Below are positions 46,177 to 55,045 of a DNA stretch of 64,000 nucleotides, piece by piece. The stretch is from Myxococcales bacterium. GTDB lineage: Bacteria > Myxococcota_A > Polyangia > Palsa-1104. The position numbers and the translations under genes were made by a program. The notes beneath the pieces are model-generated. The model did not search any database. It was given only the letters and a program-made list of their open reading frames with translations, and had not been told where the DNA came from. The stretch spans positions 1 through 64,000 of the forward strand of contig JAQBQH010000027.1 of the NCBI GenBank assembly GCA_028287105.1, given 5' to 3'. How positions within the stretch are numbered: position 1 is the first letter of the stretch; every line of letters begins with the position of its first letter.

Positions 46177-46214
46177 ACTCCCCCTCGCGCACGTCGCGAA
46201 GGGGAGTTTTTTTT
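46177..46214 (+). terminator. Rho-independent terminator
   Basis: A hairpin with outer stem CTCCCC/GGGGAG and inner pairing CGCG/CGCG around a CACGT-type loop is followed by eight T. It begins about 20 bases after the stop of the small exported protein gene. Confidence 0.85.
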
Positions 46215-46252
46215 GGTTGGGGGAGGGGCCGGCGAGGGAGGTCGAGCGAGCG

Positions 46253-47425
46253 TTACGGGGCGGGGACGGTGATGCTGTTCGACAGCATCGTCACCTGAGC
46301 GATGCGCGCCAGGGCTCTGCCGTCGATCGTCGCGCCGGTGCCGATGGTGATCGACTGATCGGCGAGGATGGTTCCCTTGACGATGGCCGTGGTTCCGATG
46401 GTGGCCGAGGTGCCGACCGACCAGAACACGTTCGACGCCTTGGCGCCGCCCGCCAGAACCACCGCCCGACCGTTGTGCACGTTGAGCGTCGAGGTCGAGG
46501 TCTGGAAGATGAAGACCGCGTCGGGGTCGCCCTGGGCATCGAGGGTCAGGTCGCTGGCCGTGATGTCGAAGGACGAGATGCCGGAGCGATAGAGGCCCGG
46601 TGTGATGGTCAATCCGCCCAGCTCGCCCGAGGCGATGGTGACGAAGCAGAGCGAACGGCCGGCAGCGTCGTTGTACGCCGTCGTCAGATCGCCGATGCCC
46701 TGCGCCGCGGCAGTGTCGGCCGAGTGCTGGCTGCCGTTGACGGTTCCGGGCCCGGCGACGCCAGGTCCAGCTCCGAAGCCGACGATGGCCGTGCCGGGGC
46801 TGACGCCGATGTCACCGTTGATGATGGTGGGGCCGCTGTTGGTGATCATGGCTCCGGCAAGCACGCCGAAGTTGCCGGCCGCGCCGAGGAACACCGGCGT
46901 CATCCCACACGCCTGCGTCCCTGTCGTGAAGCTCCAAGTGTAATTGGTACCGAGCGGGGTGCCGAAGGTGTCGCGGGCGACCGTCGTGATGGTCGCGACG
47001 TAGGTGGTGTCGACGAGCAGCGCGCTGGCCGGCTTGAAGGTGGCCGTGTTCGTCGCCGCGACGTAGATGACGCTGCCGGCGAGAAGCTGCACGGCGCCCT
47101 GCTCCTTGAGCGTGAAGCTGGAAGTGTCGATCGACGCCGGGTCCATCGCCTTGTTGAACGTCGCGGTCGGCTTGCGGAACGTCGGCACTCCGGTCGCGAG
47201 GTTGGACGGCGTCACCGACATGACCATCGGCGGCTGCGACTGCGAGCCGTCTCCGCCGCCACCGTCCGTGTTCGTGTTCCCGAGATCCCGGCCTGCGAGA
47301 TCGTTGCCGCCGGCCGACATATCATCGTTGCCGCCGCCCAGGTCGATGAACTCGACGAGCTGCTGACCGCAGCCCGTCAGCGACGAGAGCAACAGGAACA
47401 GAATTCCGCTTTTGACGCGATTCAT
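46253..47425 (-). CDS. DUF3494 ice-binding-type lipoprotein with Ig-like domain
   Basis: A 390-residue lipoprotein (lipobox LTGC, Cys 19) with a Gly/Asp/Asn-rich linker. A bacterial Ig-like domain follows (about 65-165, VTPSNLATGVPTFRKPTATF), then a DUF3494 domain (about 175-385), the beta-solenoid of bacterial ice-binding proteins (ITNSGPTIINGDIGVSPG, then VHNGRAVVLAGGAKASNVFW and IVKGTILADQSITIGTGA). It should be displayed on the outer membrane and may bind ice or another repetitive surface. Its start overlaps the stop of the upstream OmpA gene (ATGA). Confidence 0.92.
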   Translation of the reverse strand: MNRVKSGILFLLLSSLTGCGQQLVEFIDLGGGNDDMSAGGNDLAGRDLGNTNTDGGGGDGSQSQPPMVMSVTPSNLATGVPTFRKPTATFNKAMDPASIDTSSFTLKEQGAVQLLAGSVIYVAATNTATFKPASALLVDTTYVATITTVARDTFGTPLGTNYTWSFTTGTQACGMTPVFLGAAGNFGVLAGAMITNSGPTIINGDIGVSPGTAIVGFGAGPGVAGPGTVNGSQHSADTAAAQGIGDLTTAYNDAAGRSLCFVTIASGELGGLTITPGLYRSGISSFDITASDLTLDAQGDPDAVFIFQTSTSTLNVHNGRAVVLAGGAKASNVFWSVGTSATIGTTAIVKGTILADQSITIGTGATIDGRALARIAQVTMLSNSITVPAP

Positions 47426-48627
47426 TTGACGCTCCCGTCGTTGACGATCACGAGGTCCACTGCGAACTCGACGCGACGGTTGGCTTCGCGGCCGGCGGTC
47501 GTGTCGTTCCGGTCGATCGGCTGCGACGAGCTGAAGCCCTTGCTGGCGAGCCGCTCCATCGCGATGCCGTGCTTCGCCACATAGTCGAGGACCGCCCTGG
47601 CGCGCGCTTCGGAGAGCGTCTGATTGTGCGTCTCCTTGCCCGAGGAGTCGGTGTGGCCCTCGATGCGGACGTGGAACGACTTGTTGTCCTTGAGCGCCTG
47701 CACCACCTCGTCGAGCAGCGGATACGACTGCGGCTCGATGGCCGCCTTGTCCCACGAGAAGAGGATCTTCTCCTTCAGCTCGAGTTTGTTCGGCTTGATG
47801 ATCACCTTCTGGTAGACGGGGCAGCCCTTGTTGTCGATCGGGCCGCGCGCGTCGGGGCACATGTCGGCCACATCGGCGAGGCCGTCGTCGTCACGGTCGG
47901 GGCAGCCCGAGGTCGCTCGCGGGCCCGGCTGATCCGGACACTTGTCGACGCCGTCGACGACGCCGTCACCGTCGCGGTCGGTGACAGCCTCGGCGGTCGA
48001 GCTGCAGGGGCTGCACGGGCTGCACGGGCTGCACTCGACGGGTTTGGCGGCGGCGCGACGATGCGGCGAGCCGAACTCGAGCGACGCACCGACGATGAAG
48101 ATGCTCGCGTCGGTGTTGTCGGCGCCGATGCGCTCGCCCTGGACGATCTGCAGATAACGCACGAACGGCCCCAGCCAGAAGCGCCGATCTTCGTCGAGCG
48201 ACGCCGAAACGCCGGCGCCGAACGAGAAGCCGAAGCGATTCAGATCGCCGGTGCGCACATACATCAGATCGGCGTCGACCCACGGTGAATAGCCGCGCAC
48301 CAGGTCGTGCGGCCGCTTGAACCGCAGGCCCGCGCCGTAGCCCCACGCGCCGCCGACGCCCGACGATGGCGCGCTCGGTTGTGCCGTCAGGCCGATGTAC
48401 GTGATGCCGGCCTGGGCATCGAGATAGCGACCGACGCCGATGAGACCCTTCAGCGACCCGCCGAATCCAGGACCGAACATTCGCGACTGCGGCTGGCCGG
48501 CGGCGGCCGCCATGCCGGGCTCCAACTTGAGCCCCCAGTCGAGCGCCATTGCGCGCGTTGGAGTTGCCAGGATTGCCAGTCCGAAAAGGAACGCGGCGGC
48601 GGAGTGAATCTTCAACGCTCTGGTCAT
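47422..48627 (-). CDS. OmpA-family outer-membrane protein with thrombospondin type 3 repeats
   Basis: A 401-residue protein with a signal peptide (1-28). A beta-barrel-like region spans about 30-190. A Cys/Ser/Pro run (CSPCSPCSPCSS) precedes calcium-binding type 3 repeats (DRDGDGVVDGVDKCPDQPG). The OmpA peptidoglycan-binding domain follows (about 280-395, IEGHTDSSGKETHNQTLSEA). The start was placed at the signal peptide. It is coupled to the DUF3494 gene, so the pair likely forms one surface complex. Confidence 0.92.
   Translation of the reverse strand: MTRALKIHSAAAFLFGLAILATPTRAMALDWGLKLEPGMAAAAGQPQSRMFGPGFGGSLKGLIGVGRYLDAQAGITYIGLTAQPSAPSSGVGGAWGYGAGLRFKRPHDLVRGYSPWVDADLMYVRTGDLNRFGFSFGAGVSASLDEDRRFWLGPFVRYLQIVQGERIGADNTDASIFIVGASLEFGSPHRRAAAKPVECSPCSPCSPCSSTAEAVTDRDGDGVVDGVDKCPDQPGPRATSGCPDRDDDGLADVADMCPDARGPIDNKGCPVYQKVIIKPNKLELKEKILFSWDKAAIEPQSYPLLDEVVQALKDNKSFHVRIEGHTDSSGKETHNQTLSEARARAVLDYVAKHGIAMERLASKGFSSSQPIDRNDTTAGREANRRVEFAVDLVIVNDGSVK
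48000..48034 (-). repeat. 9-bp repeats coding CSP
   Basis: The unit CTGCACGGG (plus strand) occurs about three and a half times, coding Cys-Ser-Pro triplets before the calcium-binding repeats of the OmpA protein. Copy number is probably variable. Confidence 0.7.
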
Positions 48628-48950
48628 GATGGTCGCCCCATTGGTGGCGCTGTCGCGGCGGAAGCCGACGCGACTTGCGAAAGGAGCGCGCGATGGTGGA
48701 GCTCGCGCGCAAAGGTGGTGCTCGGCGACGGCGCGGCGGGGCAGCACGCCGGCGCTCACATCGGGAATCAGGCGACGCCGGCGATCGTGTCGATCACGAG
48801 CCTGCGTTCGCGGCTGGGGCTATCGGGAATGGTGCGAGAGACCTGAGGGATGCCGGGAGTCCGGCGTTTCAACGTGAGAGGAGTGACGGTAACTTGAGCA
48901 CCAAGCGGCCGTTGTCAACCCCCGGCCCTACTTTCGGTGCCCTCCCGTGA
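48628..48950. other. Intergenic region upstream of the OmpA/DUF3494 operon
   Basis: A 323-base GC-rich stretch between the operon start and the end of the pseudo-receiver gene. It should hold the operon promoter. I found no clear -35/-10 or sigma-54 element, RNA or credible gene. Confidence 0.4.
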
Positions 48951-49475
48951 TTACGCGACGAGCGGGCGAAGGCGACGGCAGCGCCCGAACAGGCGCGACC
49001 GCTCGAGCCAGAGCAGACGGATTCGCACGCGCGGGAGCTGGCGGTTCGCGCCGAGCGCGCCGCCGCCGTCCGACGGTTCTGCGCCGGCAGGCTGGACGCA
49101 GCCCGCGGCCGTTGCGCAGGCCGCCAGCTTCGCCAGCAGTGCCGCCAACGCGCCGGGGCTGGGCGCGCCGACGACGATGTGCACGCCTCCGCGCCGCAAC
49201 ACGATCGCGAGCAGACAGTCTTCGCTCGGAACGACGGCGACCTTCGGCACACCGGCGAGATGCGCGCAGCGCTCGACGTCGGCGAGGAGGTCGGCGCCGG
49301 TCAGTGGCCGCAGCCCTTCGCCGACGTAGAGCACCGCCGGCCGCGGACCTTCGGCGAGGAGTCGCGTCGCGGTCGTGAAGTCATGGGCGACGAGGACGCG
49401 CACCCGGCGCTGCCGCAGCTCGTCCGCGACGGCAGCAGCCAATCGCGAATCGGACTCGGCGACGACGGCGTACAC
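48951..49475 (-). CDS. Degenerate receiver-like protein
   Basis: About 174 residues from GTG 49475; a longer form from GTG 49577 is possible. The first 120 residues follow receiver topology (VYAVVAESDSRLAAAVADEL, then RPAVLYVGEG and VPKVAVVPSED), but the acceptor Asp is absent (LYVGEG) and no conserved Lys is visible. The tail is Arg-rich. It diverges from the GAF/PAS kinase gene at 49601. It may act as a phosphorylation-independent partner. The start and the basic tail are uncertain. Confidence 0.55.
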   Translation of the reverse strand: MYAVVAESDSRLAAAVADELRQRRVRVLVAHDFTTATRLLAEGPRPAVLYVGEGLRPLTGADLLADVERCAHLAGVPKVAVVPSEDCLLAIVLRRGGVHIVVGAPSPGALAALLAKLAACATAAGCVQPAGAEPSDGGGALGANRQLPRVRIRLLWLERSRLFGRCRRLRPLVA

Positions 49476-49600
49476 GTCCGTAGAATGCTGATTTTTACCG
49501 AGAGGGGAATCAGGGCCGGCCTGTATTGGACGCAATGTCCGGTCTCGACACGACGCTTGACGCTGCAGGTCCGTCACGACACGCTGATGGTGACCGGAAC

Positions 49601-52216
49601 ATGCTTACCGACGACGCGACCACCGACAAGAGAACGACCGCGCCCGCACAGACCTCCATCCTCATCGTCGACGATCACGCGCCCACGCTGATGGCCCTCG
49701 ACGCGGCGCTGGCGCCTCTGGGCGAGCGGGTGGTCGCGGCGCGCTCGGGCGAAGAGGCGGTCCAGCTGACGCGCGATCACGACTTCGCCGTCATTCTTCT
49801 CGACGTGACGCTGCAGGGCATCGACGGATTCGAGACGGCGGCGCAGATCCGGAAGCTCGAGCGCGCGCGGCGCACACCGATCATCTTCGTCACCGGCCGC
49901 GACAGCTCGCAGGCGATGGCCGTCGCGTACGAGCACGGCGCCGTCGACTACATCCAGAAGCCGATCAACGTGGCGGCGCTGCGCTCGAAGATCGGCGTCT
50001 TCGTCGAATTGCACAAAGTGCGAGACGAGCTGAAGCGTGCGCACGCCGAGACCGAATCGACGCTGGAGCGCATCGGCTCGGTGCTCGCCGCGGAGCTCGA
50101 CGTCGACCGTCTCGTGCAGGGGCTGACCGACGAAGCGACGGCGCTGTGTCGCGCCGAGTTCGGTGCGTTCTTCTACAACGCGACCAAGACGAGCGGCGAG
50201 CGCTACATGCTGTACGCGCTGTCGGGCGTTTCCCGAGAAGCCTTCGCCGGGTTTCCGATGCCGCGCAAGACCGCGATCTTCGGGCCGACGTTCGCCGGCG
50301 AGGGCGTCGTGCGCATCGACGACGTGACGCTCGATCCACGCTACGGCAAGAACGCGCCCTACCACGGGATGCCCGAGGGACACCTTCCGGTGCGCAGCTA
50401 CCTGGCGCTGCCGGTGGTCTCGCGCACGAAGGAGGTGCTGGGCGGGCTGTTCTTCGGCCACTCCGCCGCGGGCATCTTCAGTGAGCGCGACGAGCGCCTC
50501 TTGACCGTCGTCGCCGCGCAGGCCGCCATCGCCATCGACAACGCGCGGCTCTTTCAGCGGTCGGAGCGGTTGCGCGTCGAGCAGCAGGCGTCCGAGCGGC
50601 GGCTGCAGGCGATCCTCGACAGCATCACCGAAGGCATCATCGTGCAGGCGTCGCCGACGGGACTGCTCGTCTACGCCAATGACGCGGCGGCGCGAATGTG
50701 CGGCTTTCAGTCGGCGGCGGAGCTGCTTGGGGCGTCGGTGGCCGACATCGTCGCGAAGTTCGAGCTGCGGACCGAGAACGGCGAGCTGGTCGCGCCTGAC
50801 GACCTCGCGAGCAGTCGCGCCGTCCGCCTGGGCCGGCCGATCGACCTCGTCATGCGCCTGCGCAATCGGGCGACGGGGCAGGAGACCTGGTCGATCGTCA
50901 GCGCCGCGCCAATCACCGGCGCCGACGGCACGCCGGAGCTCGTGGTGAACGTGTTCCGCGACATCACCGAGCGCAAGCGCGCCGAAGAGGGGCAGCGCTT
51001 CCTGTCCGAGGCGAGTCGCGTGCTCGGCTCGTCGCTCGATTTCACGGAGACGTTGGGCGCGGTGGCCCGCCTGGCGGTCCCGGAGCTGGCGGACTGGGCC
51101 GGCGTCGAGATGGTGCAGGAAGACGGCACGTCGCAGCAGCTCGCGGTCGTCCACGTCGATCCGGCGAAGATCGATCTGGCGCGGCAGCTGCGCGAGAAGT
51201 ATCCGCCCGATCCCAATAGTCCGAGCGGAGTGCCGAACGTGTTGCGGACCGGGCGCAGCGAGCTCCATCAGGACATCTCGGATGAGCTGCTCGCCAGCAT
51301 CACCGTCGACGCGGAGCATCTTCGGATCGCGCGTCAGCTGGGGCTGCGCTCGGCGATCATCGCGCCCATCGTCACTCGCCGAGGAACCGTGGGCGCCATC
51401 ACCTTCGTCGCGGCGGAGTCGGGCCGGCGGTATACCAAGGCCGATGTGGCGCGGGCCGAGGAGCTTGCGGCACGCGCGGCGCTGGCGATCGAGAACTCGA
51501 CGCTCTATCAAGGCGCGCGCATCGCGATCGAGCTGCGTGACGATTTTCTCGCCATCGCCGGCCACGAGCTGAAGACGCCGCTCACGGCGCTGATGCTGCA
51601 GCTCCAACACCTGACGCGCCGTCTCGGTCGCGACGACATCGATTCGGCGACGGTGGTCTCGCGGCTCAAGGGGGCCGAAGCGCACCTCGAGCGGCTGCGC
51701 AAGCTGGTCGAGGAGCTGCTCAGCGTCTCGCGCGTCACCGCCGGCCAGCTCACGCTCGATCGACAGGAGACCGATCTCGCCGAGATGGTTCGCGAGCTCG
51801 CCATCCGCTACGAGCCCGAGTTCGCCAAGGCCGGCTGCGCGTTGTCGATCGACGCCAGCGTCGAGACCAAGGGCGTGTGGGATCGCTTCCGACTGGAAGC
51901 GGTCGTCACCAACCTCCTCATGAACGCGATCAAGTACGGGCGCGCAAAGCCGGTCGCGATCGCCGTCGCGGGCGACGATGGAACCGCGCTCCTGACCGTG
52001 ACGGACCACGGCATCGGCGTGCGTCCCGAGGACCGGCAGCGCATCTTCGACCGCTTCGAGCGCGCGGTGTCGGAGCGCAATTACGGCGGCCTCGGGCTCG
52101 GCCTCTGGATCTCGAAGCAGATCGTCGATGCGCACGGCGGTCACATCACGCTCGAGAGCACGCCCGGCGTCCTCACCAGCTTCGTCGTCTCGCTGCCGCG
52201 TCGTCTCACGGCCTGA
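49601..52216 (+). CDS. Receiver-GAF-PAS-GAF histidine kinase
   Basis: About 871 residues from ATG 49601 (ATG 49535 also in frame). The N-terminal receiver is complete (D24-D25, acceptor D68, Lys 120). GAF domains lie at about 160-320 and 465-635, with a PAS domain between (330-460). HisKA has His 655 (GHELKTPL) and is followed by an HATPase domain ending GLGLGLWISK. No C-terminal receiver or membrane segment. GAF domains bind small molecules such as cyclic nucleotides. Two solute-binding-protein genes follow 43 bases downstream. Confidence 0.92.
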   Translation: MLTDDATTDKRTTAPAQTSILIVDDHAPTLMALDAALAPLGERVVAARSGEEAVQLTRDHDFAVILLDVTLQGIDGFETAAQIRKLERARRTPIIFVTGRDSSQAMAVAYEHGAVDYIQKPINVAALRSKIGVFVELHKVRDELKRAHAETESTLERIGSVLAAELDVDRLVQGLTDEATALCRAEFGAFFYNATKTSGERYMLYALSGVSREAFAGFPMPRKTAIFGPTFAGEGVVRIDDVTLDPRYGKNAPYHGMPEGHLPVRSYLALPVVSRTKEVLGGLFFGHSAAGIFSERDERLLTVVAAQAAIAIDNARLFQRSERLRVEQQASERRLQAILDSITEGIIVQASPTGLLVYANDAAARMCGFQSAAELLGASVADIVAKFELRTENGELVAPDDLASSRAVRLGRPIDLVMRLRNRATGQETWSIVSAAPITGADGTPELVVNVFRDITERKRAEEGQRFLSEASRVLGSSLDFTETLGAVARLAVPELADWAGVEMVQEDGTSQQLAVVHVDPAKIDLARQLREKYPPDPNSPSGVPNVLRTGRSELHQDISDELLASITVDAEHLRIARQLGLRSAIIAPIVTRRGTVGAITFVAAESGRRYTKADVARAEELAARAALAIENSTLYQGARIAIELRDDFLAIAGHELKTPLTALMLQLQHLTRRLGRDDIDSATVVSRLKGAEAHLERLRKLVEELLSVSRVTAGQLTLDRQETDLAEMVRELAIRYEPEFAKAGCALSIDASVETKGVWDRFRLEAVVTNLLMNAIKYGRAKPVAIAVAGDDGTALLTVTDHGIGVRPEDRQRIFDRFERAVSERNYGGLGLGLWISKQIVDAHGGHITLESTPGVLTSFVVSLPRRLTA

Positions 52217-52259
52217 CCACCGTCGGCAAGATCCGGCGCGGGTGGTACACTGATCTTGG

Positions 52260-53255
52260 ATGCGCCCTGTCGTCATGCTGCTCCTGCTCGTCGCCAACGC
52301 GGCCGCAGAGGAACAGAGGGTACGCATCGGCACCATCATCCCCGAAGGCACTCCCTGGGCGCGCGAGCTGAAGGCGCTCCAGCGCGACGCTGAGTCGGCC
52401 GCCGGTGGCGACCTGCACCTCAAGTGGTATCTCGGCGGCATCGCCGGCGACGAGCTGGAGATGGCCGAGCGCGTGCGTCGCGATCAGCTCGATGGTGTCT
52501 TGTCGGGCGGCATGCTGTGCGAGCGCCTCGCGCCGTCCATGCGCGTGATTCGCATCCCGGGCCTCTTGCAGACGTGGGAGGAGACCGCCTACGTCCTCGG
52601 GCGGCTCCGCGGCGTGTTCGAGAAAGAGGCGCAGCAGGGCGGGTTCGCGTACATCGCCGAGACCATCGTCGGCCCGTCGATCGTGTTCGCGCGATCGCCG
52701 GTCAACGACCTCGCGGATCTGAAGAAGTCGCGCTTCTGGGTCTGGGACACCGACACGGTGCTGCGCCGGATGCTCCCCGAGATCGGCGTGTCGGTCGTGC
52801 CGCTGCCGATCAACGACGCCGGTCGCGCCTACGATGCCGGCCAGATCGACGGCTTCATCACGCCGGCCGCGGCGGCGCTCGGCTTCCAGTGGTCGGCGCG
52901 GGTTCGCTACCACGCCGATCTGCGCATGGGCTTCATCGCCGGCTGTCTGCTCGTCGCCAATCGGGCGTTCGACGCGCTGCCGCGACGCGGCCAGCAGGCG
53001 CTGCGCGACGCGGCGGCCAAGACGTCCGCGCACTGGCGCGAGACCGGCCGTGCGCAGGAAGAGGAGCTCCTGGGCGGTCTCTTCCGACGTCAGGGCGTGC
53101 GGCCGATGGCGGTCTCGAACGGATTTCGGGGGACGTTTCTCGGCGCGGCGCGCACGGCCCGCGAGCGTGTCGGCGCGGCGGTCGTTCCGGACGAGCTCAC
53201 GCAGCGCGTGCTCTCGATGCTCGCCGACTTCCGTGCCGAGCGTCTCGCTCCATGA
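52260..53255 (+). CDS. TRAP-type (DctP) solute-binding protein
   Basis: A 331-residue periplasmic protein with a short signal peptide (1-16). Family features are RIGTIIPEGTPWARELKALQ, LDGVLSGGMLCERLAPSMRV, and the ligand-helix region FWVWDTDTVLRRMLPEIGV. DctP proteins bind organic acids for TRAP transporters, but no DctQ or DctM membrane subunit is present nearby. It overlaps the next binding-protein gene by four bases (ATGA). A sensory role is possible. Confidence 0.88.
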   Translation: MRPVVMLLLLVANAAAEEQRVRIGTIIPEGTPWARELKALQRDAESAAGGDLHLKWYLGGIAGDELEMAERVRRDQLDGVLSGGMLCERLAPSMRVIRIPGLLQTWEETAYVLGRLRGVFEKEAQQGGFAYIAETIVGPSIVFARSPVNDLADLKKSRFWVWDTDTVLRRMLPEIGVSVVPLPINDAGRAYDAGQIDGFITPAAAALGFQWSARVRYHADLRMGFIAGCLLVANRAFDALPRRGQQALRDAAAKTSAHWRETGRAQEEELLGGLFRRQGVRPMAVSNGFRGTFLGAARTARERVGAAVVPDELTQRVLSMLADFRAERLAP

Positions 53256-54040
53256 GGTGCGCGGTCGCCATCCTGCTGCTGCTCGCGCCGGCGCTCGCCG
53301 GTGCGGAGGGCAAGCTCGCCGAGATTCGCGCGCGCGGCAAGCTCATCATCAGCGTCAAGAACGACGCCAAGAAGCCGCACAAGGATCCGGCGCACTTTCA
53401 GAAGCGAGGCTTCGAGCTCGAGCTCACGCATGCGATCGCGCGCCACATCCTGGCCGACGAGTCGCGCGTCGAGTATCGCATCCTGTCGCGGCCGGTGCGC
53501 CTGCCGATGCTCGCCACCGGCGCGGTCGACCTGGTGGTCTCGATGATTCCAGTGACCGGTGAAAACCGCGGCCAGTGCGACCTCTCGCATCCGTACTTCT
53601 CGTCGGGGCTGTCGCTGCTCGTCGCTGCCGGCAAGGCGCCCGTGACGTTGAAGGACCTGGCGGGAAAGACGATCGCGTTCAGAAAGCAGGCGTTCAACAA
53701 CTACGGCGCCGAGCTTGCGCGCGTCGCCGACGAGCGCGGTGTCAAGCTGACCATCCGCTACTACCCGACGTTCGATGAAGCCGCCGCCGCCCTGGCCAAG
53801 GGCGAGGCGGTGGCGATGGGCGGCAACTTCGTCGACCTCGACGCCTATCGCAGGGATCACGCCGGCTTCACCGTCAACGCCGACCTGCTCGAGGAGCGGC
53901 TGGTCGCGGTCGCGGTGCGCAAGGGCGAGACCGAGCTCTTGCGCGCCGTCAACGACACCATCGACGAGCTCAAGCGCACGGGCGAGCTCAAGCGCATGAC
54001 CGAGAAGTGGCACCTGCCGTATCTCCTCCCCGCCACCTGA
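53252..54040 (+). CDS. Amino-acid-type (SBP_bac_3) solute-binding protein
   Basis: A 262-residue periplasmic protein with signal peptide (1-18). Family features are EIRARGKLIISVKNDAKKP, GFELELTHAIARHILAD, and GAVDLVVSMIPVTGENRGQC, with LKDLAGKTIAFRKQAFNNYG in the second lobe. Proteins of this family bind amino acids or similar compounds. No ABC permease or ATPase gene adjoins it. It is translationally coupled to the DctP-like gene, an unusual pairing of two binding-protein families. Confidence 0.88.
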   Translation: MRCAVAILLLLAPALAGAEGKLAEIRARGKLIISVKNDAKKPHKDPAHFQKRGFELELTHAIARHILADESRVEYRILSRPVRLPMLATGAVDLVVSMIPVTGENRGQCDLSHPYFSSGLSLLVAAGKAPVTLKDLAGKTIAFRKQAFNNYGAELARVADERGVKLTIRYYPTFDEAAAALAKGEAVAMGGNFVDLDAYRRDHAGFTVNADLLEERLVAVAVRKGETELLRAVNDTIDELKRTGELKRMTEKWHLPYLLPAT

Positions 54041-54090
54041 TCTTTCGCGGAGCGCTAAAGCCGGGCAGGTGTGGAGCCGATGATCTGGAC

Positions 54091-54804
54091 ATGCTCGCCA
54101 GTGAAACCGACATCGCGCCGCTGTCGCCGCGCCGCGTCGTCGACGGTGAGCGCCGTCGCGCCGAGGCGCGCCGCGAGCCGCGGCTGGAAGTGTCGACGCT
54201 GGCGAGCGTCGTCGGACCGACGGGGCTACAGCTCGTACATCTGGTCGGCCTGTCGGCCAAGAGCGCCGAGGTCGTCGCGCCCACCTACGTCGGCTCCATC
54301 GGCGACTGCCTCGATCTGCTCTTGCCGGTCGTGGGCGGCCGCGAGCTGGTGGTGCCGGCCGGCATCGTCTCGACGGGGCCGGACGGGGACCGCGAACGCG
54401 TCGCGCTCGAGTTCATGATCGCCGAGGTGCACGTACGCCACGAGCTCAACGAGCTCCTGGCGCTGCTGTTGGCCGGTCGGCCCGACGCGGTGACCCTGTT
54501 GCCGCGCGTCATCTACGACACCGTCGCGGTCTATGGCCCGGCGGGCCAGCGGCGTGGCCATCTCGAGGAGCTGTCGCTCACGGGCCTCGCCATCCGCACC
54601 ACCGAGCGGCTCGCGCACGGTTTCGTGATGACGGTGGCGGTGCCGGCCTATCGGACGGCGGCGACCCTGATGCTCGAGGGGCGCGTCGACGGGCAGCAGC
54701 TCTCGCCCGACGGCGGCTATCGCACCGTGCTGTCGTTCGGCGCCATGAGCGCACAGCAGCGACGAGAGCTGGGGGCGCTGCTCGCCGATTTGATGTGCCG
54801 CTAA
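54091..54804 (+). CDS. Tandem PilZ-like protein
   Basis: A 237-residue soluble protein that reads as two related beta-barrel halves: residues 20-145 (RRAEARREPRLEVSTLASVV) and 148-235 (RVIYDTVAVYGPAGQRRGHL, then ELSLTGLAIRTTERL). The second half has the PilZ S/G-rich strand, and an Arg-rich stretch precedes the first. PilZ domains bind cyclic-di-GMP, but the RxxxR and DxSxxG motifs are imperfect, so binding is uncertain. The start at 54091 was chosen at the first ATG past the preceding gene's stop. Confidence 0.65.
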   Translation: MLASETDIAPLSPRRVVDGERRRAEARREPRLEVSTLASVVGPTGLQLVHLVGLSAKSAEVVAPTYVGSIGDCLDLLLPVVGGRELVVPAGIVSTGPDGDRERVALEFMIAEVHVRHELNELLALLLAGRPDAVTLLPRVIYDTVAVYGPAGQRRGHLEELSLTGLAIRTTERLAHGFVMTVAVPAYRTAATLMLEGRVDGQQLSPDGGYRTVLSFGAMSAQQRRELGALLADLMCR

Positions 54805-54847
54805 AGTCAACGCGCGATCAGCCGAATGAAGCAACAGGAGGCACTTG

Positions 54848-55036
54848 ATGTTTGCGACGAATCACGGCAATGAGCGGAAGTCGGGCCGAGGAGGGCTGCA
54901 GCGGGAGGCAGGCAAGACGGCGCGCGAGGCGCTCGACGCCGGCTGGTCGCAGGGGGCGTCGTCCGACTCCGTCGACGAGGGCGACTGCATCGTCCTCGGC
55001 GACGCCGATCTGCTCGACGTCAAACCGCTCGGCTGA
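54848..55036 (+). CDS. Small hydrophilic protein, unrecognised
   Basis: A 62-residue protein with a basic first half (NHGNERKSGRGGLQREAG) and an acidic second half (SVDEGDCIVLGDADLLDV). AGGAGG precedes the ATG at ideal spacing, which supports a real gene. No family is recognised. It lies 43 bases after the PilZ-like gene. Confidence 0.6.
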   Translation: MFATNHGNERKSGRGGLQREAGKTAREALDAGWSQGASSDSVDEGDCIVLGDADLLDVKPLG

Positions 55037-55045
55037 AGCGTCGCG

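Noticed and set aside
49574-52441. 955-codon minus-strand frame opposite the GAF/PAS kinase
   Set aside because: Antisense shadow in high-GC DNA; the plus strand has intact receiver, GAF, PAS and kinase motifs.
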